Shown here: positions 7,913-15,201 of the stretch, piece by piece
Numbering within the stretch: the first letter of the stretch is position 1
Layout: every line of letters starts with the position of its first letter
Program-made: the position numbers and the translations under genes
The notes under the pieces: generated by a model
Told to the model about the DNA's origin: nothing
Database searches by the model: none
What the model saw: only the letters and a program-made list of their open reading frames with translations
NCBI GenBank assembly: GCA_041743835.1
Contig: JBGTLW010000174.1
Span: 1-18,556 of the forward strand
Direction of reading: 5' to 3'
Source of the DNA: JBGTLW01 sp041743835
GTDB lineage: Bacteria > Planctomycetota > Phycisphaerae > Phycisphaerales > Phycisphaeraceae
DNA: 18,556 nucleotides

Positions 7913-9073
7913 CTAGGGTTTTGCTCCTTCAATCAGGATCACCGGGTCCAGCCAGTCCACGCCGACAGGAAAGCGCGCCGGATTGCCAAACTCCACCTCA
8001 AGCGTCAGTTGGCTGGCGGCACCCAGAGCCACATCAACGTGGAGCGGCGATTCGTCGGGCCCGATCGCCTGCTTCCACAACTCCCGGTCGTCGGCTAACA
8101 CACGGCAGACCGTTGTCCCCGACGCATCGGGTGTCGGCGCGAGGGTCACCCGAAAGCGGGCCGGCCCTTGCAAGGCGGCTGCGCGCAGGTCATAGGTCAC
8201 CTGCATGGTCGGCTGCGTGCGCCAGCCCTCCAGCACGCCGTCACGCCGCAGCGGCTTGTGAAACAAGGCGATGTCGAGCTTCTCCGCGAGCAGCGGCTTA
8301 GCGATCCGTTGGCTGGGCGTGAGTAGCGCGACGTAGATCACCTGCCGGTGTTGCCGACGCAGAGCGCGGACGTGTGTCCACGGGACGCGCATGGGTTCCG
8401 CGTCCTGGCGTGTGATCGTCACGGCTTCGGGTCCGAGATCGAGTTGACCCCGCAAGGTCGAGCCGTCGCTTAAGATGAGTTCATCAAGCGCCGGCCCACG
8501 CTCCGCGTCGATCGCATGGGTGAAAGTGTAGCGCTCCGCCATGGCGCGGCTGATTTTCAGCTCGCCGATCGGCGATTCGATCACCATGTGCTCCGGGTCC
8601 ATCCGCAGCAGCCGACCGGGCACGGGCCCGCCCTCGCGTCGGGTCAGCGTCTGCTCGCGTTGCGGGGGCCAGGGCAAGTCGGGTTGAAAGTCCACGGCCG
8701 TCAGGAGCGCCCGCGGGAACGCCATCTCACCCAGCAGCGTCTGGACCCGCGCGACCCCGTCGCGAAGCTCAAGCACGTGGCCGCACCAGCGGTCGCCCGT
8801 GGTGAGATGAATCCATTGGGTACCTGCGTCTTGCTTTGGTTGCGTTTGGATCGCGATCGTCAGCACGTCCTGCCACGCCAGCCTTTCGTGGCCCACAACC
8901 AAGCCTTCGGCCTCGAATCTCAGTTCGCCTTCAATCCGCGACTGCCGCGACTGAACCGAGCCTCGCAGGGCGACCGCGTGGCGCTCCGGCTCCCCGTCGG
9001 CCGATTGCCCGTAGCACAGCGCCAGCAAGGTCGCGGTTGTCGCCAGCACAGCATGTCGAGCGCATCTGTTCAT
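7913..9073 (-). CDS. Secreted beta-repeat protein with NPCBM-like C-terminal domain
   Basis: This is a 386-residue protein with an N-terminal signal peptide (about 1-26: RCARH, then a hydrophobic core). Four similar blocks of about 42 residues follow, at roughly 33-75, 88-129, 143-185 and 199-240. Each follows the pattern L-x-x-G-x-x-x-x-G-x-L, then a short strand with V or I, a G, and a basic L/F end; clear examples are LTTGDRWCGHVLEL and LSDGSTLRGQLDL. The C-terminal about 120 residues resemble an NPCBM/NEW2-type carbohydrate-binding beta-sandwich (TYDL near 294; WLDPVIL near 374). The LALC near residue 20 is not a good lipobox. The gene sits between the DUF58 gene (10 nt upstream) and the BatA gene (27 nt downstream), where MoxR operons do not usually carry a secreted binding protein. 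It may provide an envelope or glycan contact for the complex. Domain calls are by eye. Confidence 0.82.
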   Translation of the reverse strand: MNRCARHAVLATTATLLALCYGQSADGEPERHAVALRGSVQSRQSRIEGELRFEAEGLVVGHERLAWQDVLTIAIQTQPKQDAGTQWIHLTTGDRWCGHVLELRDGVARVQTLLGEMAFPRALLTAVDFQPDLPWPPQREQTLTRREGGPVPGRLLRMDPEHMVIESPIGELKISRAMAERYTFTHAIDAERGPALDELILSDGSTLRGQLDLGPEAVTITRQDAEPMRVPWTHVRALRRQHRQVIYVALLTPSQRIAKPLLAEKLDIALFHKPLRRDGVLEGWRTQPTMQVTYDLRAAALQGPARFRVTLAPTPDASGTTVCRVLADDRELWKQAIGPDESPLHVDVALGAASQLTLEVEFGNPARFPVGVDWLDPVILIEGAKP

Positions 9074-9083
9074 AGACGTTCTC

Positions 9084-10001
9084 TTACCGACCCTGGCTAC
9101 GGCTCACCAGATAGCCACTGAGCACCGCTTCGATGGGGCGCGAGGTGTCAGCCAGGACGTAGTCCACGCGCGCTTTTTCGCAGGTGGTGCGTATGCGATC
9201 GAGGAAGGTGTGAAGCTCTCGCATGTAGGCGGCTCGGATGCGTCGCGGGTCGGCGACAATGGGGTCTTCGCCTTCCAGACCCGTAAAACGTGCATTACCC
9301 GACAGCGGAAACGTAAGCTCGTGGCCGTCGAGCACGTGGAAGACGATGACGTTGTGGCCGCGGTGCCGCAGGTGTTCCAGACCCTTGAGCAGCGTCTGCT
9401 CCTGGTCGAGCAGGTCGGAGAAAAGGATCACGATGCCGCGACGGCGGAGGCGGCGGGCGAACTGGTGCAGGATCGCGGCGACGTCGGTCTTGGGTTGTGT
9501 GGGCAGGTCCTCCAGGGCCCCCGCAATCTGGCGGATGGCTGCCTGACTGGAACTGGGCTCCAGATAGGTACGGAGCTCGCTGTCGAACACCCCCAGACCC
9601 GCGGCATCGCGTTGATCGACGACGAGGTAAGCCATGGCCGCCACGAGGTACTTCGCGTATTCGAGCTTCGTGAGCCCTTCGATCCCGCCGCCGCCGAAAT
9701 GCATCGATTGGCTGGCGTCCAGCAGCAGCATGGCGTCGAAGTCGGTCTCCGCTTCGTACAGTTTGATGTAGTAGCGGCCGCTGCGGCCATAGACCCTCCA
9801 GTCGATGTGCTTGAGGGCGTCGCCGGGGACATACTGGCGATGCTGGGCGAACTCGGTGGAGAACCCCTTGAGCGGGCTCTTGTGCATCCCCACACGCATG
9901 CCTTCGACCAGCTCGCGCGCCACCAGGTCCAGCGGCTTCAATCGCTGCATGGTGCCCGAACGCAGGTAGCGCAGGTTATTCTGAGCCGGTTTGGTTGCCA
10001 T
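9084..10001 (-). CDS. DUF58 domain protein (VWA-like)
   Basis: This is a 305-residue protein. The DUF58 signature is clear: FAQHRQYVPGDALKHIDWR (residues 51-69), then YGRSGRYYIKLYEAETDFDA. It merges into a VWA-like fold with DASQS (95-99) in the position of the MIDAS motif and ILFSDLLD near 192-199. No membrane helix or signal peptide is seen, so it is probably cytoplasmic or peripherally attached. DUF58 proteins are almost always encoded directly after a moxR gene, as here (12-nt gap), and are thought to work as the adaptor or client of the ATPase. No strong Shine-Dalgarno is visible before the ATG at 10001, so it probably relies on coupling with moxR translation. Confidence 0.95.
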   Translation of the reverse strand: MATKPAQNNLRYLRSGTMQRLKPLDLVARELVEGMRVGMHKSPLKGFSTEFAQHRQYVPGDALKHIDWRVYGRSGRYYIKLYEAETDFDAMLLLDASQSMHFGGGGIEGLTKLEYAKYLVAAMAYLVVDQRDAAGLGVFDSELRTYLEPSSSQAAIRQIAGALEDLPTQPKTDVAAILHQFARRLRRRGIVILFSDLLDQEQTLLKGLEHLRHRGHNVIVFHVLDGHELTFPLSGNARFTGLEGEDPIVADPRRIRAAYMRELHTFLDRIRTTCEKARVDYVLADTSRPIEAVLSGYLVSRSQGR

Positions 10002-10013
10002 CAGGCGATTGAC

Positions 10014-11060
10014 TCACTTTTCTTCGTAGAGTTTCTCGTCGGAAGGGATCTCTGCCATCAGTTTGCGCACCAGCGCGTCGGCATCCAAGCCCTCGGACTG
10101 GGCCGCGAAACTCGGCACGATGCGGTGACGCAGGACCGGCAGGGCCACATGCTGAATGTCCTGGATGGCGACGTGAAATCGTCCGCTTAGCGCAGCTCTT
10201 GCCTTGCCCGCCAGGATCAGGTTGAGGCTCGCGCGTGGCCCCGCCCCGTAGGCCAGCCATTCAGCGACGAACGACGGCGCTTCGGGGGTGCCCACACGCG
10301 TCGAACGCACCAGCGCTAACGCATACTCGTACACATGCTCGGGTACGGGTACGCGGCGTACCAGGTCCTGCAGCGCCAATATCTCGTCGCGTCCCAACAC
10401 GGGGTCAAGGTTCGCCGTGTCCTGGCCGGTGACACGCCGCATGATCTCCAGTTCGTCATGGCGCAGCGGATAGTCAACCTTGATGTTGAAGAGGAACCGA
10501 TCCAACTGCGCTTCGGGCAGCGAATAGGTGCCTTCCTGTTCGATCGGGTTTTGGGTTGCCAAGACGAAGAACGGCGCATCGAGCCGGAAGTTTTCGCCCC
10601 CGGCGGACACGGTCTTCTCCTGCATCGCCTCCAGCAACGCCGCCTGGGTCTTGGGGGGCGTGCGGTTGATCTCGTCGGCCAGGACGATATTGGCGAAGAC
10701 AGGGCCTTTGAGGAACCTGAAGCGGCGTTGGCCTGTCTCCGGGTCGTCCTGGAGGATTTCGGTGCCGGTGATGTCGCTGGGCATCAGGTCCGGGGTGAAT
10801 TGAATCCGCTTGAAGCTCAGCGACAGCGTCTTGGAAAGCGAACTGATGAGCAATGTCTTGGCCAAGCCGGGCACGCCGACCAGCAGTGCATGGCCTTTCG
10901 CGAACATGGCGATGAGCAGTTCCTGGACCACCTCCTCCTGTCCGACGATTACCCGCCCCAGTTGCTCGGTGATGTCGCGGTAGGCACGATTGAGGCTTTC
11001 GATGCCTGCCACATCATCGATGCCCGGCTTGGCTGGCTCAGACTGCTTGAGGGTGTCCAT
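10014..11060 (-). CDS. MoxR-family AAA+ ATPase
   Basis: This is a 348-residue protein, the normal length for the family. Walker A is GVPGLAKT (62-69) and Walker B is IVLADE (125-130). Sensor 1 is Asn161 in LATQNP, followed by the MoxR-typical PIEQEGTYSLPEAQLDRF stretch with the likely arginine finger Arg178. Sensor 2 is Arg266 in GPRAS. All ATPase residues are intact. MoxR ATPases act as chaperones that mature or remodel VWA-domain complexes, and the downstream genes encode DUF58 and two VWA proteins. The ATG at 11060 has an AAGG about 7 nt upstream on the minus strand. It is the first gene of the operon, about 165 nt downstream of a promoter-like site. Confidence 0.97.
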   Translation of the reverse strand: MDTLKQSEPAKPGIDDVAGIESLNRAYRDITEQLGRVIVGQEEVVQELLIAMFAKGHALLVGVPGLAKTLLISSLSKTLSLSFKRIQFTPDLMPSDITGTEILQDDPETGQRRFRFLKGPVFANIVLADEINRTPPKTQAALLEAMQEKTVSAGGENFRLDAPFFVLATQNPIEQEGTYSLPEAQLDRFLFNIKVDYPLRHDELEIMRRVTGQDTANLDPVLGRDEILALQDLVRRVPVPEHVYEYALALVRSTRVGTPEAPSFVAEWLAYGAGPRASLNLILAGKARAALSGRFHVAIQDIQHVALPVLRHRIVPSFAAQSEGLDADALVRKLMAEIPSDEKLYEEK

Positions 11061-11232
11061 GTATTAGCCTTACTTATATTAGGGATGATGCCATTCCGTC
11101 TATAGCCGGGTGGAGACAGTTTGTGACGACACGGCTCGCTTGACGGCAGCGAGGCTTTGGTGCTTCTTGTAGTGGTTTTTCAAATGGAATTCACAGAAAT
11201 ACGCGTCACGGACCATACGTAACCAGACGGCT

Positions 11233-11259
11233 ATTATACCGATAAGAAAACGCTGTCAA
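11233..11259 (-). promoter_or_regulatory. Sigma70-like promoter for the MoxR operon
   Basis: Read on the minus strand: a consensus TTGACA (11259-11254), a 15-nt spacer, and a consensus TATAAT (11238-11233). Both hexamers are perfect, but the spacer is 2 nt shorter than ideal. This may keep basal activity low or indicate an activator. The expected start is near 11226, giving a leader of about 165 nt. Confidence 0.6.
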
Positions 11260-11277
11260 GGGGGTGTTTGGCATAAT

Positions 11278-11305
11278 CTGGCATTGGTCGCCCTCGGGGT
11301 ACAAT
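11278..11305 (+). promoter_or_regulatory. Promoter-like site for the propeller gene
   Basis: CTGGCA (4 of 6 matches to the -35 consensus), a 16-nt spacer and TACAAT (5 of 6 to the -10). Transcription would begin near 11312. That leaves a leader of about 60 nt before the ATG at 11372 and rules out the earlier in-frame GTG at 11264. Confidence 0.4.
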
Positions 11306-11355
11306 GACGCTGCGATTTGCCGGGCCGCAGTCCTGCGGGGTGTTGGTCGCATCAC

Positions 11356-11361
11356 AAGGAG
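11356..11361 (+). promoter_or_regulatory. Shine-Dalgarno for the propeller gene
   Basis: AAGGAG lies 10 nt before the ATG at 11372. It supports that start over the in-frame GTG at 11264, whose extra 36 residues would also spoil the signal peptide. Confidence 0.55.
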
Positions 11362-11371
11362 TCCAAGCCGA

Positions 11372-14300
11372 ATGTTTCTGACAAATGACTCCACACGCCC
11401 GGCCATGGGACTGATACGTTCGATTGTCTGCATCGTGACCGTGGCTGGCGGTGTGATCGCCCCGGTGGCGCCGCTGGCGGAGGCCGCGGAGCCGATTCGC
11501 ACCGCGGAAGACATACTGGCGGAACTTACGCAGCGTTTCCGCCAGGCCCCCGATGACCGCGCGATACACCTCCTCATGCTCAATGAAGCCGAGCGCCTCA
11601 TGCGCACCGGATCGCCGGGCTTGGCGGAGCGGCTGTTCGCGGATGTGGCGAGCAATAGCGGCGAGGAGTCGCTTTCTACCCGAGCTTGGCGAGGCCGATA
11701 CCTGGCAGCGGTGCAGCAAACGCCTGATCGCGAGGCCGAGTTGTATGAACGCATGCCTTTCGCAGCCCAGCGGCAGACCCAGCGCATCGTCCCTTCTCGC
11801 GTGACGCCGGACCGCGTGAACCCCGACGGGCTGCCGGTCACGACGCCGGCCGTACCTGCCACCACCGCGTGGCCGATCCAGAGTCTCTATACAGCGGACC
11901 CTATCCTGACCCGCTACACGCCCGCCCACATGCACGAACTGCTGTCGATCGGGGATCGATGGGTCGCGGCCTCGCCGGGGTTGATAGCCGTGTTCGCCCC
12001 CGGGCAAACCACGCCCCTGTGGTCGATCCGCTCACCACAAGGGACACAGGACTTCACCCGGGGACACACGCAAACCCCGATGGGCCAGCACCTGGTGGTT
12101 CCCGGCCGATTTCGCCCCACGGGTGACAAACAACGGCTGATTGGACGGTGGGGCATCGATCCGGCCAGCGGTCAGACGGACCACCTCGCCTGCTGGCGGA
12201 TTAGCGACGGGGCTGTGCTGTGGTCCACCGCCGAGGATGCGATCTGGCGTGAACGGCAGCCGGTGGGCGATCCAGCGATGAGCGATGGCCGTGTCTATGT
12301 GCTGACGACGCAGCGTGGCTTTCTTTCGCTGTTGGAACTGGCCGCGTTGGACGCGCAAACCGGGCGCACGCTCTGGATCACGCCGTTGCTCCGCGATGCG
12401 CTCGAATTGTCGCACACCTACCAGAACGAGCGCAAGGTCGTGGATTTGATTGCCTACGGCAGTGGCGTGACCGCGGCTGGTGGCGTCGTTTACTGCCAGA
12501 CCAATGCGGGTCAGGTCATCGCGGTGGATGCGCGCGACGGACACGTCCAGTGGCGTCACGCATACGACCGGGTCGCCGGTGAGACGCATTGGCGGCAGCT
12601 GCAGAGGCGGCGGGGGGCGCAGCCACACCTGACCACAAAACGGTTAATCGCGGCACCGCGAGACAGTCTTGATGTGCTGGCTTTGAACCCTGAAACGGGG
12701 GCCTTGCTCTGGCGGCAGGACCATACGCCAGCCGAGTGGATCGTCGGCGACGCGGACAATGCGCTGATCGTAGCGGGTGGCTCTGGTGTTGCTGCGCTCG
12801 AACTTGCCAGCGGAGACCTGCGTTGGCGGCAGGCGCTGGGCGGGGAGTTGATCTGCGCAACGATGGACGGTGGGGCACGGATTGCTGGTTCGACTCGTCA
12901 CGCTGTCAGCGTGCTTGATGCGCGGACCGGGGAGAAACTGGACCTGGTCAAACTGCCATTCACTGGCGGGGCCGGTGCGATGCTCCTGACCAAGGCCGGC
13001 ACCGTCGCGTTGACCGACGAACCCAGGGGACAATTACCCATCGACACCCCCAGCGGCAGCGGCACAGGTGGCAGCGGATGGGTGCTGTCTCGTACTGGCC
13101 CGCACATCCATGCGATCGCACCCGAGGGGGCTGTGCTCGTTCAATCCGGGACGGTGCTGGAGTGCATCGATCTCGCAGCCGATCAACGCGTTCGCTGGCA
13201 ACGACTCGTGCCCCGCGACCTCCGTGCTGCTGTGGTGGCGTCAAGCGGCGTCGCCCTCCTGGTTTTTCAGGACACCGTCATGGGTGTGGACATGAGCAGC
13301 GGAGCGCAGCAGTGGGCCGTGACGGTTCCTTACCAAGGCCTGAACGATGCAGATCGACCCGCGCAACTGGTGGCCGACGTGGACCGGCACTTTGCGCTGC
13401 TGACGATGCATACCCCGCATCGGCATGATTGCCCGGTCATGCTGGTCGATACGCGGAGCGGGCAGACGCTTTGGAGCCGACCGGAAGCCGATCCGTCGCT
13501 CAAACGTTTCTCCATTGCCGGAGTCATGTGGGGTCAGGAGCAGGTGTTGCTCGTGGGCAAAGCGATCGACTTGCCCGGCACAGTCGTAGCCCTGTCGCTT
13601 GCCGACGGGAAGCAGCAGGGGCGGGAGACGATCCGCGATAAGGACGGCTCAATCGTCACCGACACGTTGACGCGGGATGGAGACCAAGTGATTTACCTGG
13701 ACACTGAGCAGGCTGTGGTTTCGTCCCGCTATACCGAGGGACGATTGCGGCCCGGCACGCGCACCCAACTACCCCGCGACTTTGGCGCGAACCCCTATCG
13801 CGGCACCGCGGTGCTCACGGCCGAGCGAGGCTTGGCCCTCGTGGAAAAGCATCGTCGCACCACGCCGCTGCAACCGCAATGGGTCGCGGTGGACCTGGAG
13901 CGGGGTCAGGTGGTGGCAAACGGTCGCAATGAACTGCTGCATCTGGCGGAAGGCCGGCTGTGGAGCGTCAAGAGTTCCAGCGGCAACGTACACATGCAGT
14001 CGCTGGAGCCGCGACAGAAAATCACCACGCAATGGGCGTATCCGCCCGGAGACAAAACCGCGACGGCTGCGAACGTGCTGGCGATAAGGCGGTTTGGGGA
14101 CCACCTGATCGCGCTGACGCGGCTGACGGACAACAGCATCCGCGTCGATGCGTGGCTGTTTGAGAGTCAGAAACCGCTTGGGACGATGGTGTTGCCCGCC
14201 CAGATCGACGATTCGGCGACCGGCGTGCGTGGCCGCGGCCAGCAACGCAAGCAGCCAGAGGAAAGCTTCCCCATGCAACATCGATGGAGCGGCCAATATC

Positions 14301-14380
14301 TGCTGCTCACCGGGAATACGACGATCCAAGCCTTCGACATCGTGCAATGGGCCAAGTCCCGCGAGTCACCCCAGCCGTGA
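11372..14380 (+). CDS. Exported PQQ-like beta-propeller repeat protein
   Basis: This is a 1002-residue protein. The hydrophobic segment at about 14-34, ending in PLAEAAE, reads as a signal peptide, probably cleaved near 38; a second ATG at 11405 could also serve as start. Residues 45-130 are helical and may be a TPR-like module. From about 190 on there are many PQQ-like propeller blades, each with a small residue-G-x-x-x-W core: SDGAVLWS (about 278), AQTGRTLWI (328), ARDGHVQWR (387), PETGALLWRQ (440), ASGDLRWRQ (479), and later SSGAQQWAV and RSGQTLWSR. Length and blade count suggest two propellers. No cytochrome CxxCH motif or dehydrogenase feature is seen, so it is unlikely to be a quinoprotein enzyme; a scaffold or binding role is more likely. 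It is divergent from the MoxR operon and may be co-regulated with it. No terminal membrane anchor is visible. Confidence 0.9.
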   Translation: MFLTNDSTRPAMGLIRSIVCIVTVAGGVIAPVAPLAEAAEPIRTAEDILAELTQRFRQAPDDRAIHLLMLNEAERLMRTGSPGLAERLFADVASNSGEESLSTRAWRGRYLAAVQQTPDREAELYERMPFAAQRQTQRIVPSRVTPDRVNPDGLPVTTPAVPATTAWPIQSLYTADPILTRYTPAHMHELLSIGDRWVAASPGLIAVFAPGQTTPLWSIRSPQGTQDFTRGHTQTPMGQHLVVPGRFRPTGDKQRLIGRWGIDPASGQTDHLACWRISDGAVLWSTAEDAIWRERQPVGDPAMSDGRVYVLTTQRGFLSLLELAALDAQTGRTLWITPLLRDALELSHTYQNERKVVDLIAYGSGVTAAGGVVYCQTNAGQVIAVDARDGHVQWRHAYDRVAGETHWRQLQRRRGAQPHLTTKRLIAAPRDSLDVLALNPETGALLWRQDHTPAEWIVGDADNALIVAGGSGVAALELASGDLRWRQALGGELICATMDGGARIAGSTRHAVSVLDARTGEKLDLVKLPFTGGAGAMLLTKAGTVALTDEPRGQLPIDTPSGSGTGGSGWVLSRTGPHIHAIAPEGAVLVQSGTVLECIDLAADQRVRWQRLVPRDLRAAVVASSGVALLVFQDTVMGVDMSSGAQQWAVTVPYQGLNDADRPAQLVADVDRHFALLTMHTPHRHDCPVMLVDTRSGQTLWSRPEADPSLKRFSIAGVMWGQEQVLLVGKAIDLPGTVVALSLADGKQQGRETIRDKDGSIVTDTLTRDGDQVIYLDTEQAVVSSRYTEGRLRPGTRTQLPRDFGANPYRGTAVLTAERGLALVEKHRRTTPLQPQWVAVDLERGQVVANGRNELLHLAEGRLWSVKSSSGNVHMQSLEPRQKITTQWAYPPGDKTATAANVLAIRRFGDHLIALTRLTDNSIRVDAWLFESQKPLGTMVLPAQIDDSATGVRGRGQQRKQPEESFPMQHRWSGQYLLLTGNTTIQAFDIVQWAKSRESPQP

Positions 14381-14537
14381 AGCGCCACGGCTCGCGGGGC
14401 GACGAACGAATACAAGGCGATATCATGTCCCCGGTAATGGTTCAGGCATCGAGAGGCCAAACTCGATACCCCACGATCAGATAATGCAGCAGCAGAATCA
14501 GATACAAAACAGCCGATTGTTATACAATTTCATCGTC

Positions 14538-14572
14538 ACCGCCGACGCTTATTTGTCTAAGTGGCGGTTTTT
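14538..14572 (+). terminator. Possible rho-independent terminator after the propeller gene
   Basis: ACCGCC (14538-14543) pairs with GGCGGT (14563-14568), with an inner CTTA/TAAG stem, and is followed by a T run (14568-14572). It lies about 160 nt after the propeller stop, which is rather far. The overall stem is interrupted, so confidence is moderate. Confidence 0.4.
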
Positions 14573-14585
14573 ACAATGCTTAGAC
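14555..14585 (-). repeat. 7-bp inverted repeat downstream of tRNA-Ser
   Basis: GTCTAAG (14555-14561) and CTTAGAC (14579-14585) are exact reverse complements separated by 17 nt. On the tRNA-Ser strand the first arm begins about 11 nt after the tRNA end and follows a T-rich stretch. It overlaps the plus-strand terminator-like hairpin, so the two structures compete. It may help end or process the tRNA transcript. Confidence 0.4.
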
Positions 14586-14596
14586 ACCATAAAAAG

Positions 14597-14683
14597 CGGA
14601 GAGGGCGGGATTCGAACCCGCGGTAACCCGAAGGCTACACCGGTTTTCGAAACCGGCACGTTCAGCCGCTCCGCCACCTCTCC
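14597..14683 (-). tRNA. tRNA-Ser (CGA anticodon)
   Basis: This is an 87-nt cloverleaf on the minus strand. The acceptor stem GGAGAGG pairs perfectly with CCTCTCC (7 bp), with discriminator G. The anticodon stem CCGGT/ACCGG encloses the loop TTCGAAA, so the anticodon is CGA, reading UCG serine codons. A long variable arm (TGTAGCCTTCGGGTTACCG) is typical of class II serine tRNAs. The T arm contains GGTTCGAATCC. The CCA end is not encoded. No strong promoter was found upstream on the minus strand; TAGACT (14727-14722) is a weak -10 candidate. Confidence 0.96.
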
Positions 14684-14857
14684 GTGGGGTTGATGCAACC
14701 AGGGGTGCGAGCAGGTGGGTTAGTCTAGCAAGTTGGCGATGAAGTTCGAATGGCAGGTTGGGCCGACGCGTGGTGTATGGGACGTGTGCGGCGGCGGCGG
14801 GGAGGTTCCGGGGGGGCGTTTTGCGTATCGGCTGGCATGGGCTATGTTTAGCGGTTC

Positions 14858-14862
14858 AGGAG
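14858..14862 (+). promoter_or_regulatory. Shine-Dalgarno that fixes the small gene's start
   Basis: AGGAG lies 9 nt before the ATG at 14872. The longer reading from 14758 has no such site, and its extra 38 residues are low-complexity Arg/Gly/Ala, typical of read-through of non-coding GC-rich DNA. Confidence 0.6.
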
Positions 14863-14871
14863 CCAAACCCG

Positions 14872-15129
14872 ATGACACAGACCCCCGAGCAGACACTGAC
14901 CCCCGGCACACGCGTCGAGGTGACCCAGCAGGTCCCCCGCCAAAACGAGGTTTACACCGACAAGATCCAGGGCGTGGTCACCAAAGTCGAGCAGCGGAAG
15001 ACCGGCTCGTGGTTCGCACACGCCAAAGACCACAAGCTCTGGCTTGATCGCCTGACCATCCGCAAGGACGACGGCGAGCTGGTCATGTTCAACTTCGACC
15101 AGTTCACGCACGTCGAAGTGCTGGATTAA
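14872..15129 (+). CDS. Small conserved-looking hypothetical protein, probable SH3-like beta-barrel
   Basis: This is an 85-residue protein starting MTQTPEQTLTPGTRVEVTQ. I do not recognise it. Alternating hydrophobic strands (TRVEVTQQV, IQGVVTKVEQR, LWLDRLTIRK, ELVMFNFDQFTHVEVLD) suggest a small beta-barrel of the kind found in RNA- or protein-binding SH3-like folds. It has no signal peptide or membrane helix, so it is probably cytoplasmic. The start is set by an AGGAG 9 nt upstream. It stands alone, 72 nt before the first isomerase-like gene on the same strand, and could share its transcript. Charged residues are balanced and codon use matches the neighbours, supporting a real gene. Confidence 0.75.
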   Translation: MTQTPEQTLTPGTRVEVTQQVPRQNEVYTDKIQGVVTKVEQRKTGSWFAHAKDHKLWLDRLTIRKDDGELVMFNFDQFTHVEVLD

Positions 15130-15201
15130 GGTCGCTTCGCTAACGAGTGGCGCGGGCGGTGGCGTGCAGCGGGGCCGTGGGCGGCCAGGTCTTAGGAGTT
15201 C

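Larger units (their letters stand above)
11061..11371. other. Divergent intergenic control region
   Basis: This 311-nt stretch lies between the MoxR operon (minus) and the propeller gene (plus). I see no gene in it. It is more AT-rich than its flanks and holds a promoter-like site for each direction, about 20 nt apart. The untranslated leader of the MoxR operon would be about 165 nt and contains a perfect 6-bp hairpin (CTCGCT at 11135-11140 with AGCGAG at 11148-11153, 7-nt loop). I found no recognised riboswitch. Confidence 0.6.
14381..14871. other. Intergenic region holding tRNA-Ser and a terminator
   Basis: 491 nt between the propeller gene and the 85-residue gene. It contains a terminator-like hairpin, tRNA-Ser on the minus strand, an inverted repeat just beyond the 3' end of the tRNA, and a weak promoter-like pair (TTGCGT 14821-14826, 16-nt spacer, TATGTT 14843-14848) before the small gene. 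Open frames in this stretch overlap the tRNA and were not accepted. Bases 14480-14600 are clearly AT-richer than the genes around them. Confidence 0.55.

Noticed and set aside
9210..10190. Plus-strand open frame of 326 codons
   Set aside because: It is antisense to the clear DUF58 gene and the end of moxR, and shows no domain.
11372..14380. PQQ-dependent alcohol dehydrogenase
   Set aside because: Blade motifs are present, but no catalytic Asp/Ca site, vicinal Cys pair or haem motif is seen, and the length is unusual.
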